The notes under the pieces are model-generated. The model saw only the letters and a program-made list of their open reading frames with translations. It was not told where the DNA came from and ran no database searches. A stretch of DNA of 64,000 bases from Stenotrophomonas rhizophila. GTDB taxonomy: Bacteria; Pseudomonadota; Gammaproteobacteria; Xanthomonadales; Xanthomonadaceae. The position numbers were made by a program, and so were the translations under genes. How positions within the stretch are numbered: position 1 is the first letter of the stretch; each line of letters begins with the position of its first letter. Location: assembly GCF_000661955.1 (NCBI RefSeq), contig NZ_CP007597.1:4487228-4551227 (forward strand), in the 5' to 3' direction. Positions 7,221-15,778 of the stretch are shown here, piece after piece.

Positions 7221-9974
7221 TTACGCGCCCTGCTTTGTAAGTTGAAAAATCGCAAGAAGTTCTTCCGCTGAGCTCCGATATTGCCGCCTACTTTTGTCTT
7301 TCCTAAAAACACTCCTGTCGCACCATTCTTCAAGATCCGTTGGGCTCAAGACAATTATAAAGACTGTGAGTGCGGCGGCGGCCCACCCCATACGCGCGCC
7401 CCACGTCCTCAACATTAGGATCACTGCTTCGCGCGCGAGCAATCGAGCTGCCAAGCCGCTTGAATGCGTCAGCATGATGCGTAGAAGTGGATCCCGCGCA
7501 CGTCCCATCATTACCCGTAGAAATGGGGCCGAACCGGCAAAGGAGATTGTTGCGCCGATTGCGGCCGCAGACGCTGCGACTACGCCTCTGGACGCATAGG
7601 CCAGCGAAAGAATCTGGTGTCCCCGGCGGTAGCTATCATGAGCGGAAGACCCATCGAGCACCGCACCGATCAGTCCTGCCGTACCGGCTAAAGCCCCACC
7701 ATACAAACCAAGTCGCCCCCCCCATACCCGCGAGTACGCGGATGTTTGCGCTCCCCTATTGAAGTTGTTTGCGACCCAGTTCGCCCCTTCTTCGAAAATA
7801 GCAATGACCCCGCCAGTAAGCGCCATACCCGAGGCAATGAACTCGGCGCCCTCGCGGGCGGTGGCATCATCTTTGAATATGCTCTTCCCTTTGATGATGA
7901 GATTCACAGACTCGAAGAGAGTAGCCATTGCTAAGACACGCCCTTGGTAGGCGCCACCAGAACGCCCCTTTGCCAACTCTCTTTCGATGCCCTCGCGAAT
8001 GAACCGATTCATCTGTCCTCGCCAGTAGGCTGACATGCCATTGCCGGCCGAGCTTGCATGGAACTCCGCGACCGGAAATTGCTGAGCATATGACCCCATT
8101 CGAAGCTGCATTGCCCTCACTAGCAGCCTCATCAGTGCTTGATCAACCACCGTGTTGGTCGCTGTGTTGTATGCCACTCGTCCAAGCTGTGCGTACCAGC
8201 TCATCAGTACACCAAGCAGACTACGCTTGAACCACGTCACTTGTCCTGCGTCTTCGCACGCACGGAGTGCAGCATTCGATTTGTCAAAGAGCTCCAGCGC
8301 TTTGGATGTGAACTCCTGTGCGGACGCAGCGATCTCCCAGCCATCTACCGACCGGTGTTCGCGTCTTGATAACTCCAGTGCTTGGTGCAGTTGCTTCGCC
8401 AGCGGGAGGTGGTTGAGCGAGTATATTCGCCAGGCGAGATTCCCTTCAGCGATCTGATCCGCTCCCTCGTCCAATAGCTGCAAATTCTTCCACCACCCGT
8501 CCAGAACCAGGCGCGAGCTCTCATCTGACTCCATGCCGGACATTGCCATACCTACCTGCACCGCGAAGGCCCAACCCCTTTCAAGATCTTCTTGATCGTA
8601 GCTGCGCAATGCCAACTTCAGCATCGGACTCGTCAACCATGCCAAATGATCAGGCGCTCGTTCGCGCATTTTCTGCTCGCAAGGCGTCGCCAAGACGTTG
8701 AACTCGTTCAGGATACTTGCTTGCTCTCCATCCAAAAGCGATTCTATCTTGGCGAACTGAGACTTGGTCAGCGCATGCGCTTCCTCGATCGATCTTTTCC
8801 GCTGTCCAAATATGTCTGCTTCGCGCGCCGCCCGAACGATGGCTATGGTCGGGCCTGGGTCAATGAATCCACCTTTTCTTTTTAGCTCCTCAAGCTCCCG
8901 CTCGGTTTGGTCGTATGGTGCATTGCTGACCGTAACCGCCCAATCTGTCGCCACCTTGAGGCGATTTTCGAGCACACCGTCTCTGAGCTCCGCATACTGG
9001 TGTGCAGCCAAATACTTCCATTCATTGTCGACACCATTCTTGTCGACAATGTGCATCCACTCCTCAACGCCCTCCATGGCGCGGTTACGCCATGCATTGA
9101 GCTCTTGGGTAATCCCAATCGCATCCTGTAGCGCGATTCCGACCCCACCAGTGCTTTGCAGAAGTTGCAGTGCATCTTTCAGAACACTCAAGGATTCATC
9201 GAGCTTTGATCGATAGGGTCCACCTGGCCGCCCTGAAAACTGCGGTGCGGGCCCAGGCTCTTGCGAGTCGCAAAGGGCGGGAAAGGGTTGTTCATTCAAT
9301 GCTGCAACCATCGGTTTTCGGAGTTTGGCGATGCTATTGATGTCTGTAGTCGCCATGTACTCAAGGACAAAGGATGACATTGCTCGTGGCGAGATCGCGA
9401 ACTCTTGAACCCCTTGCTGATTCATCCATTGTTGTGGGCTAAACCCCTGTAGAGAACCGTTAGCAAGCAACGCGGGCGCTTGCTCGATGAGCTCGGCTTC
9501 CTTGCTCTCAGAGAGAGGGTCGGGCGTGAAGAGCCAGTACGACATGCTCACCTCTTCGGGCGATTCAATAGCCACCATGAGTGCATTGGCCGATTCTGCC
9601 ATCCGTTTACAGGCGATGTCCGATGTCTTCCTATCCGGCGGCTCACCTCGAAAACGCATCAGACGTCCACTGGGTCGGACGTAGTAGCTGTCCAAGTGAC
9701 GAAAGCCGCCGCGGTCCAGCACTATGTATATGTAACCTTCCCGCATCATCCTGATCGCATACTTCGAGGTCTTCAATTCCGGCAAAGACTCTCCTGCGCT
9801 CGGTCCGAGGTTCGGAACCATGTCCATAACGTATGAGTCTTCGCTAAAGAACGCGGAGTAACGGAATGGATGGATCAGCAGACCCGGCTTGTCACAATTC
9901 TTGCAGGCTCCTTGCTCGCAGGGTGATGTTGAATTGACGGCCGCCTCCACAATTCTGTTCTTCATCCACGTCAT
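7221..9974 (-). CDS. T6SS effector, VasX-like / BTH_I2691 family, 917 aa
   Basis: The N-terminus carries the VasX N-terminal pattern: a cysteine cluster (CEQGACKNCDKPGLLIHPFRY) followed by MMREGYIYIVLDRG and SYYVRPSGRLMRF. The middle 400 residues are helical and charged. The last ~250 residues hold several hydrophobic segments (GMALTGGVIAIFEEGANW, LGLYGGALAGTAGLIGAVL, YASRGVVAASAAAIGATIS, WAAAALTVFIIVL), as expected for a colicin-like membrane-permeabilising effector. The ATG at 9974 is preferred over one at 9989 because AGCAGG lies at good spacing. It follows a DUF4123 adaptor and vgrG, and precedes a probable immunity gene. Base composition is markedly lower in GC than vgrG, which suggests acquisition as cargo. 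Confidence 0.82.
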   Translation of the reverse strand: MTWMKNRIVEAAVNSTSPCEQGACKNCDKPGLLIHPFRYSAFFSEDSYVMDMVPNLGPSAGESLPELKTSKYAIRMMREGYIYIVLDRGGFRHLDSYYVRPSGRLMRFRGEPPDRKTSDIACKRMAESANALMVAIESPEEVSMSYWLFTPDPLSESKEAELIEQAPALLANGSLQGFSPQQWMNQQGVQEFAISPRAMSSFVLEYMATTDINSIAKLRKPMVAALNEQPFPALCDSQEPGPAPQFSGRPGGPYRSKLDESLSVLKDALQLLQSTGGVGIALQDAIGITQELNAWRNRAMEGVEEWMHIVDKNGVDNEWKYLAAHQYAELRDGVLENRLKVATDWAVTVSNAPYDQTERELEELKRKGGFIDPGPTIAIVRAAREADIFGQRKRSIEEAHALTKSQFAKIESLLDGEQASILNEFNVLATPCEQKMRERAPDHLAWLTSPMLKLALRSYDQEDLERGWAFAVQVGMAMSGMESDESSRLVLDGWWKNLQLLDEGADQIAEGNLAWRIYSLNHLPLAKQLHQALELSRREHRSVDGWEIAASAQEFTSKALELFDKSNAALRACEDAGQVTWFKRSLLGVLMSWYAQLGRVAYNTATNTVVDQALMRLLVRAMQLRMGSYAQQFPVAEFHASSAGNGMSAYWRGQMNRFIREGIERELAKGRSGGAYQGRVLAMATLFESVNLIIKGKSIFKDDATAREGAEFIASGMALTGGVIAIFEEGANWVANNFNRGAQTSAYSRVWGGRLGLYGGALAGTAGLIGAVLDGSSAHDSYRRGHQILSLAYASRGVVAASAAAIGATISFAGSAPFLRVMMGRARDPLLRIMLTHSSGLAARLLAREAVILMLRTWGARMGWAAAALTVFIIVLSPTDLEEWCDRSVFRKDKSRRQYRSSAEELLAIFQLTKQGA

Positions 9975-9975
9975 A

Positions 9976-10887
9976 TCAGCCTGCTCCATGCTTGATGATT
10001 AGCGTATCTCTGATTCGATCAAGCTCTTCCGGCCCCAACCTACCAAGGGTTTGGATCAATGAATTACCCGTACTCGGCTTTCCATTGAGGAGCGCGGATA
10101 TGCTCGGTGACGTATGAAAGTCGCAGTCGAGCATGAGCGCGTGAGCAAGAAGGATCACCCTGTCCAAGATATTCATTCGGCTCGGCCTGCTCATTATGGA
10201 CTGGGCAAAACGGTGGGCCTTTTCTATATTGACTTCGAGTACATCGAGTTTACGCAAGGTCTCAAGCGTCTCATTGATCAACTGCACCCTTTCGTAGTTG
10301 AAGCAGTTTCGTATCGACCGTTCTACTGCCTGCTCGGGTCTACTATCCATGCACGACCACTGCAAATCTGCCTGGAAGTCCAAGAAGGCCAGTCCAGAGA
10401 GTGATCGACTCACAAACTGCACTTGCTGACGTGACATCGCGTAGGGCCAGTGCGGCACGGACTTGGAGTCGAAGACTCTCATAGGGTCGCCTGATCCCAT
10501 GCGTCTTTCGTTGTCTATCACCCTCTCCAAAGTTCCCTTGAGGCATTCAGTAGTTGTTGACGACCTGATCCACGCGATCACCTGCGACCTGGACCTCCTC
10601 TTTCTTGCGGCCCGGTAGAGCGATACGGACTCCTGCAAGACCTGTTCGTTCTTGCGCTCGATTTTGACCAGATGAAGAGGTGCATTGCGGTATCCATCGA
10701 TCTCTATCGAGACATGTTCAGCCGCTGTTTCTGCGCCAAATACCGAGCTGAGCCCGACCGTTGCATCGAGTAAGACATACAGATCGCTTTGCAGCGACGT
10801 GGTTCTGCTTATCAGATAGCAGGTGTCTGCGATCAGATGTGCTTCACCTCGCCTCGCCGATTGGACAGCAGTGTTGATTTCTCTCAT
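9976..10887 (-). CDS. DUF4123-type T6SS effector adaptor (Tap/TEC-like), 303 aa
   Basis: The first ~130 residues contain the DUF4123 pattern (YVLLDATVGLS near residue 37, then a long beta/alpha region with PHLVKIE-like HLVKIE and a central LRVFDSKSVPHWPYAMS variant, RVFDSKSVPHW). Such proteins load a specific effector onto the tip of VgrG and are encoded between vgrG and the effector. Its start overlaps the vgrG stop by four bases (ATGA), and the toxin follows directly, so the three are translationally coupled. No signal peptide. The C-terminal half is helical and probably provides effector specificity. Family assignment is good but not certain because the sequence is divergent. Confidence 0.72.
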   Translation of the reverse strand: MREINTAVQSARRGEAHLIADTCYLISRTTSLQSDLYVLLDATVGLSSVFGAETAAEHVSIEIDGYRNAPLHLVKIERKNEQVLQESVSLYRAARKRRSRSQVIAWIRSSTTTECLKGTLERVIDNERRMGSGDPMRVFDSKSVPHWPYAMSRQQVQFVSRSLSGLAFLDFQADLQWSCMDSRPEQAVERSIRNCFNYERVQLINETLETLRKLDVLEVNIEKAHRFAQSIMSRPSRMNILDRVILLAHALMLDCDFHTSPSISALLNGKPSTGNSLIQTLGRLGPEELDRIRDTLIIKHGAG

Positions 10888-13598
10888 CCGGCACTGTCCT
10901 TATAATCACAGCCGCCCAGGTGCCCATCGCTGTGGTCCGAAATCAGCGTCGCTGCGCTAGGCGCGGTCCACTCCCGCTGCGTGCCCTTGAACTCCACCTT
11001 CCCGGGCGCGCCCAGCTCGATGTTGTCGCCCTCTATCCGGATGTAAGCGCCGGCCGCCGTCGCCAGCAAGTGCTTGCTCGGCGCCGACAACTGCACATCG
11101 GCCTGGGTACTGGTGATCTTCACGTTGGTCTTGGCCGCCAGGATTGCCTGGTTCTTGTGCGCGCGCGCACTGACCTTGCCCTGCGCAGCGTGCAGCGCAA
11201 TCCCGCGTTCCTGGTTCGGGCTCTCCGGCTTGGGCTCGGCGCCGGCGGTGTACAGCACCAGCCCGCCGGCCACTGCCATCGTGATCGAGCCCTGGCTCAG
11301 CCAGTTCAGCGCCACGCCTGAGGCCAGCGTGGTGTGCGCACCACTCACCCAGACCTGGTCGGCCGGAGTCAGGCTCATCACGCCGGCCACGCCGCTGCCC
11401 ATCAGCACCGGCTTGTCCCAGCCCGGGGCATCGCCGTCGCCGCCGCTGATATTGCCCGCCGCGCTGCCGCTCTGGGTGGCGCGCAGGCTTTCCTGCAGTT
11501 TCTCCAGCGCGTCGTGGGCGTGCAACTTGGTCGGTTCCTCAGGCAGTTGGGCCTGCTGGTTCACTGCCGATTCGTTGAGCGATTGCAGCAGCTCGGCACT
11601 TTCCTGCAGCTGGGTCAGCGCCTGGTTGGCAGCCAACTGCGGTTCGCCAGGCTCGGTGCTGAGCAGCAACCCTTGCCCTGCGCGAAGCGACCCGAAGGCC
11701 TGCGTGGAAAGTTCCGCGCCGAAACCACGCTCGGTCTCGCGCACGTTGTCTTCGCCGCCCTTCAGGTGACCCAAGGTCAGCGTAGTGGCGTGTTGCGTGG
11801 TGGACAGCTGCGCACGTCCTTGGCCCGGCGTGTCATCCAGGCGCATCTGCTGGTAACCACCCTGCCCGCCCTGGCTGTCGGCCAGCGCCTGACTTTTGAA
11901 GCCGGTGTAGACGGCGGCATGTTCATTGCCGTCGAACCACGCCGGCGCATTGCCCGTGGCGTTGGCCCCGCCGCTGGCGACCTGGTTATGGGCGGCATCG
12001 GTCTGGCCGCGGCCGTTGTAGACCGCGCCGACCACGACCGGGCGGTCGATGTCGCCCTCAAGGAAGGCCACCAGCACTTCCTGGCCGCGACGGGGCAGCA
12101 CCACGCCGCCCCAGTTGTCGCCGGCCCAGGGGGTCATCACCCGCACCCAGGTCCAGGCACCGCCATTGGCCGGGGCGTTGTCGTCGCCGCCAGGATGGGC
12201 CAAGCCGGTGCTCGATGAACCACCGCGCTGCCACGGGAACTGCACCTTGATCCGGTGGTCGCGATCGGACTGCAGCGGCTCACCGTCGCTGACCACGATG
12301 GCGCTGAGCGTGCCGGTGATCGACGGGCGCGGATGCAAACGCGTGCCGTGGCCGTCCTCGGTCTGCGGGCGGTACACCACGTCGGCCGGAATGGCGACGA
12401 AGCGGTTGTCGTAGAAGGTAGTGGTGAGGTCCGGCGCGGTGTTGCCCACGGACAATCCCGTCAAAGCGCCCGGCAGGCTGAGCGGCGCCTGCGCGGCCGG
12501 CCCCAACTGCTGCTCCAGCGCATCGAACACATCGGCCTCGAAGTTGTTGCGCGCCTGGTGCTGCACCGACAGGCACAGGAAGGCGGTGCCGGCATTCACG
12601 CCCGGATGCTGGCCCAACTGGAACTGGGCCCCGGGGGTGAGCTGCCGCCATTTGCCCTGCCCTTCAATCGTGTGCGCGCGCACGCGCAGCGCATCCAGAT
12701 GCTGTTGGGCGCGGCGCTGGCCACGGGCGTTGTCCTGCCAGCCGTACGGGCCACAGGTGTCGGCGTCCTCACCGATGCCCTCATAGGGCGTCAGTGCTTC
12801 GGCACTGGCGTGCCGCAGTTCAAGACTGCGATGGTCCCAGGTAGTACGGGTCACCTTCGCGGTACACCAACGTTTCGACACCGACCACTGCTGCACGCTG
12901 TCAGAGCGTTCGGACGCATCCCCACGATGGAAGCGAACCTGCCCCAGCTGCGCGGCCGCATGCTGGTGGTCGGCCAGCACCAGCGTATGCGCACCCAACG
13001 ACGCACTGGTCGGCTCGCCGGCGTGTTCGAACCAGTAATAGATGCCCTCTTCGGCCAGCAGGCGCTGCACGAAGGCCAGGTCGGTTTCCTGGTACTGCGT
13101 GGTCAGGCTGCGCTTGGCGTAGAGGCTGCGATTGGTCAGGTCCCAGCGCCATGCCGGAACAAGGCCGCTGTAGTCGGCGAAGACGTTTTCGACGATGTCG
13201 ACCACGCTGGCGTCATGGAACACGTAGCTGTCGACGCGCTGGCCCAGGAAGGCCAACCACGGCTGCAGGCGCAGGCGATACCGCGCCAGACCGCCATTGC
13301 TGCCGATGCGTTGGACAGCAGTGATGCGTCCATGGAAGGCGCGCAGGTCGCTATTGGCCAGCTCCAGCTGCAACAGCGCCGGTTGGCCGATCAGCTCATC
13401 CAGTGGGAGCCCGGCCTCCAGCGAGAGCGCGGTGATGGACCATTGAAACCCCGCGCCATCGATCTGCTCGAGGCCACCGAATGTTTCGGCCACCAATACG
13501 CCAAGGCCCAGCGCCGTGTGCAGGCGCAGGAACCGGCGGGCGTCACCTGCCCGCAGAGCCGCCACCAAGGCGGCCGTCATTGAACTGTCCATGTTCAC
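10884..13598 (-). CDS. vgrG: T6SS spike protein VgrG with C-terminal DUF2345, 904 aa
   Basis: Residues ~15-350 match the gp27/gp5-like VgrG core (SYVFHDASVVDIVENVFADY, YQETDLAFVQRLLAEEGIYYWFEH). An OB-fold region has HRIKVQFPWQRGG, RVMTPWAGDNWGGVVLPRRGQEVLVAFLEGD, and GAVYNG near residues 460-560. A DUF2345 region near the C-terminus (MAVAGGLVLYTAG, then KVSARAHKNQAILAAKTNVKITSTQ) makes the beta-helix spike. There is no obvious extra toxin domain, so it should act as a carrier for the adaptor/effector encoded behind it. The GTG at 13598 is chosen because it overlaps the stop of a short upstream ORF (GTGA); an ATG at 13592 is the alternative. No T6SS structural genes lie in the window, so this is an orphan vgrG cassette. 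Confidence 0.93.
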   Translation of the reverse strand: MNMDSSMTAALVAALRAGDARRFLRLHTALGLGVLVAETFGGLEQIDGAGFQWSITALSLEAGLPLDELIGQPALLQLELANSDLRAFHGRITAVQRIGSNGGLARYRLRLQPWLAFLGQRVDSYVFHDASVVDIVENVFADYSGLVPAWRWDLTNRSLYAKRSLTTQYQETDLAFVQRLLAEEGIYYWFEHAGEPTSASLGAHTLVLADHQHAAAQLGQVRFHRGDASERSDSVQQWSVSKRWCTAKVTRTTWDHRSLELRHASAEALTPYEGIGEDADTCGPYGWQDNARGQRRAQQHLDALRVRAHTIEGQGKWRQLTPGAQFQLGQHPGVNAGTAFLCLSVQHQARNNFEADVFDALEQQLGPAAQAPLSLPGALTGLSVGNTAPDLTTTFYDNRFVAIPADVVYRPQTEDGHGTRLHPRPSITGTLSAIVVSDGEPLQSDRDHRIKVQFPWQRGGSSSTGLAHPGGDDNAPANGGAWTWVRVMTPWAGDNWGGVVLPRRGQEVLVAFLEGDIDRPVVVGAVYNGRGQTDAAHNQVASGGANATGNAPAWFDGNEHAAVYTGFKSQALADSQGGQGGYQQMRLDDTPGQGRAQLSTTQHATTLTLGHLKGGEDNVRETERGFGAELSTQAFGSLRAGQGLLLSTEPGEPQLAANQALTQLQESAELLQSLNESAVNQQAQLPEEPTKLHAHDALEKLQESLRATQSGSAAGNISGGDGDAPGWDKPVLMGSGVAGVMSLTPADQVWVSGAHTTLASGVALNWLSQGSITMAVAGGLVLYTAGAEPKPESPNQERGIALHAAQGKVSARAHKNQAILAAKTNVKITSTQADVQLSAPSKHLLATAAGAYIRIEGDNIELGAPGKVEFKGTQREWTAPSAATLISDHSDGHLGGCDYKDSAG

Positions 13599-13810
13599 AT
13601 CCCTGTTGATTCGCCAACAGCCTTCGCATTCAACGGCTCAGTGGCCGGTGTAATGCTGGGGTCTGTCTTGCGCGTGGCACCGGCGGCGGAATGGTCCGCC
13701 GTGGCTCCGCCACGTTCATCCAAGTACGGATTCAACCATGAATCCGCTGGCGTATGTTGTGATCCGTTTCCCACTGCCCCGTGGCGTGGCGCTCCGGCAC
13801 CCTTGTCCAT
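13595..13810 (-). CDS. Small ORF (71 aa) coupled to vgrG
   Basis: A 71-codon frame starts at ATG 13810 behind a good ribosome binding site (GGGAG at nine bases) and ends in TGA overlapping the GTG start of vgrG by four bases. The product is hydrophilic and rich in Gly, Ala, Pro and Thr, with SWLNPYLDERGG in the middle. It matches no family I recognise and may be a leader that couples translation to vgrG or a small tip/accessory protein. Because GC-rich frames open by chance, coding is only moderately supported. Confidence 0.4.
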   Translation of the reverse strand: MDKGAGAPRHGAVGNGSQHTPADSWLNPYLDERGGATADHSAAGATRKTDPSITPATEPLNAKAVGESTGM

Positions 13811-13989
13811 CCGTCATCTCCCTAACGCACGCGCGCATGGTGCGTCGCGCAGCGCTGGGGGTTACAGAGGCAATTGCGTCAGGAGGAGAAAGGGCGAGGC
13901 CGCGGATACAGCGCACGCAACGGCAGGACGCCTGTTTGTCGGAGCAGGATTAAACGCATTTCAATGTTGAGCATTGCGACGCAGTGCTC

Positions 13990-14012
13990 AGTCGACCAAC
14001 GGTCGACTCTAC
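13990..14012 (-). repeat. SMAG palindrome
   Basis: AGTCGACC-AAC-GGTCGACT followed by CTAC; minus strand begins GTAG. First of two same-orientation units about 40 bases apart. Confidence 0.8.
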
Positions 14013-14030
14013 CGCTTTGGTGTGGTCGCG

Positions 14031-14054
14031 CAGCCGACCAACGGTCGGCTCTAC
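14031..14054 (-). repeat. SMAG palindrome
   Basis: CAGCCGACC-AAC-GGTCGGCT followed by CTAC. Second of the pair, identical to the copy at 851-874. Confidence 0.85.
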
Positions 14055-14121
14055 CGTGTTGGAATGGCCGTGTGGGCGACCAACGGCTGGTTCCCCCACG
14101 GGATCGCGTTTGCGATCCGCG

Positions 14122-14604
14122 CTATTCCAGCTGCGACAACGGCAGCGCGCGGAAATCCTTCACCGTGCGCAGCACGAAGCTGGAATTGACGTCGGCCACG
14201 CCGGCGGCGTTGAGCAGTTTGTCCAACAGGAAACTGGAGAAGTGCTCCAGGTCGCGCACGTAGATGTGCAGTAGATAATCCATGTCGCCGGTGAGGGCAT
14301 GGCAGGCGACCACTTCGTCCCACTCCACCACGCTGTCGGCGAACACGCCGATGGCGTGCTGGTCGTGCTTTTCCAGCTGCACGCGGACGAACGCCTGCAG
14401 GCCCAGGCCGATGCGCCGGGGTTCCAGCCGCGCGCCGTAGCCGGCGATCACGCCCTCGTTCTCCAGGCGCTGCACGCGGCGCAGGCAGGCCGACGGGGAC
14501 AGGTTCACCCGGGCGGCCAGTTCGGCGTTGGTGGCACGGCCGTGCTGCTGGATTTCAGCCAACAGGCGCAGATCCGTGCGGTCGAACTGGGGTTCTCCGG
14601 CCAT
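14122..14604 (-). CDS. Lrp/AsnC-family transcriptional regulator, 160 aa
   Basis: The N-terminal winged-helix (DRTDLRLLAEIQQHGRATNAELAARVNLS, PSACLRRVQRLENEGVI) and the C-terminal RAM/AsnC ligand domain (VVACHALTGDMDYLLHIYVRDLEHFSSFL) are both complete; length is normal. The ATG at 14604 starts exactly at the domain; the upstream extension to 14673 would overlap the promoter. It is divergent from phenylalanine hydroxylase with 127 bp between start codons, so it most likely senses an amino acid such as phenylalanine or tyrosine and controls phhA. Confidence 0.92.
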   Translation of the reverse strand: MAGEPQFDRTDLRLLAEIQQHGRATNAELAARVNLSPSACLRRVQRLENEGVIAGYGARLEPRRIGLGLQAFVRVQLEKHDQHAIGVFADSVVEWDEVVACHALTGDMDYLLHIYVRDLEHFSSFLLDKLLNAAGVADVNSSFVLRTVKDFRALPLSQLE

Positions 14605-14638
14605 TGCTGCTCCGCAACATGAGGTGGACGCAATGATA

Positions 14639-14684
14639 TTGCGCCAGTTGGGCATATCCGCGCAACTTTGCAAACCTCTTGCGC
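14639..14684. promoter_or_regulatory. Phased TTGCGC/GCGCAA half-sites between lrp-type gene and phhA
   Basis: TTGCGC (14639-14644), GCGCAA (14660-14665), TTGCAA (14668-14673) and TTGCGC (14679-14684) lie in the divergent promoter. Lrp-type regulators bind arrays of such short inverted half-sites spaced by one or two helical turns. Inference from position and symmetry. Confidence 0.45.
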
Positions 14685-14731
14685 GCCCCCTGCCCTAGCA
14701 TCGTCAGATGACTTCCCAGGAGACCACCACG

Positions 14732-15628
14732 ATGGAAACCGCCACCGCCCCGCGCCGCGTCGAACACCAGCAGACCGACAAGGGTTACGTGCCGGTGTAT
14801 ACCACCGCGATCGTGGAACAGCCCTGGGACACCTACACCGCCGACGACCACGCCACCTGGAGCACGCTGTACCAGCGCCAGCGTGCGCTGCTGGAAGGCC
14901 GCGCCAGCAAGGAGTTCCTGCACGCGCAGGACGAGATGGGCATGAGCGCGCACATGATTCCGCGCTTCGACCAGCTCAACGAGGTGCTGGGCGCCGCCAC
15001 CGGCTGGACCCTGGTGGGGGTGGAAGGGCTGCTGCCGGAACTGGACTTCTTCGACCACCTGGCCAACCGCCGCTTCCCGGTGACCTGGTGGATCCGCCGG
15101 CCCGACCAGATCGACTACATCGCCGAACCGGACATGTTCCATGACCTGTTCGGGCATGTGCCGCTGCTGATGAACCCGGTGTTCGCCGATTACATGGCCG
15201 CTTACGGCCGCGGTGGCGTCAAGGCGCATGCGATCGGCCCCGAGGCGCTGCAGCACCTCACCCGCCTGTACTGGTACACGGTGGAGTTCGGGCTGATCAA
15301 CACCGACGAAGGCCTGCGCATCTACGGCGCCGGCATTGTGTCGTCCAAGGGCGAATCGCTGTACTCGCTGGAATCGGCCGCGCCCAACCGCATCGGCTTC
15401 GACCTGGAGCGGATCATGCGTACCCGCTACCGCATCGACACATTCCAGAAAACCTACTTCGTCATCGACAGCTTCGAGCAGTTGATGGAGGCGACCGCGC
15501 CGGACTTCACCCCGATCTATGCGGCGCTGGAAGCCAAGGACCATCTGCCCGCCGGTGACGTGCAGGACGGCGACACCGTGTTCCAGAAGGGCACCGGCGA
15601 AGGCTGGGAAGACGGCGGCGACGTCTGA
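14732..15628 (+). CDS. phhA: Phenylalanine 4-monooxygenase, 298 aa
   Basis: Converts phenylalanine to tyrosine with tetrahydropterin and O2, the entry to aromatic degradation. The single catalytic domain of bacterial enzymes is complete. Iron ligands are visible as His137 and His142 in PDMFHDLFGHVPLL and Glu185 in YWYTVEFGL. The ATG at 14732 is preferred over 14708 because AGGAG lies nine bases upstream. Divergent from an Lrp-type regulator and followed by an inverted pair of SMAG palindromes. Confidence 0.96.
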   Translation: METATAPRRVEHQQTDKGYVPVYTTAIVEQPWDTYTADDHATWSTLYQRQRALLEGRASKEFLHAQDEMGMSAHMIPRFDQLNEVLGAATGWTLVGVEGLLPELDFFDHLANRRFPVTWWIRRPDQIDYIAEPDMFHDLFGHVPLLMNPVFADYMAAYGRGGVKAHAIGPEALQHLTRLYWYTVEFGLINTDEGLRIYGAGIVSSKGESLYSLESAAPNRIGFDLERIMRTRYRIDTFQKTYFVIDSFEQLMEATAPDFTPIYAALEAKDHLPAGDVQDGDTVFQKGTGEGWEDGGDV

Positions 15629-15631
15629 TCG

Positions 15632-15656
15632 GTAGAGCCGACCGTTGGTCGGCTGC
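15632..15656 (+). repeat. SMAG palindrome, first of an inverted pair
   Basis: GTAG + AGCCGACC-GTT-GGTCGGCT + GC, four bases after the phhA stop. With the copy at 15695-15719 it forms an inverted dimer that can fold into one long hairpin in the phhA transcript. Confidence 0.88.
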
Positions 15657-15694
15657 CGTTCGCGCGACAGTGCAGCGGGCGGCATGGATGTGGA

Positions 15695-15719
15695 GCAGCC
15701 GACCAACGGTCGGCTCTAC
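15695..15719 (-). repeat. SMAG palindrome, second of an inverted pair
   Basis: Exact reverse complement of 15632-15656. The pair flanks 38 bases. Confidence 0.88.
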
Positions 15720-15778
15720 CGGGGGATGGATTGAGCTCTGTTAAGGTCTTGGCCCTGCCCGTGCCGCTGTCCAACGCC

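Larger units (their letters stand above)
13811..14121. other. Intergenic region upstream of the vgrG unit
   Basis: No convincing gene. It holds the presumed promoter of the vgrG operon on the minus strand and two SMAG palindromes near the Lrp-type gene's end. Confidence 0.6.
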
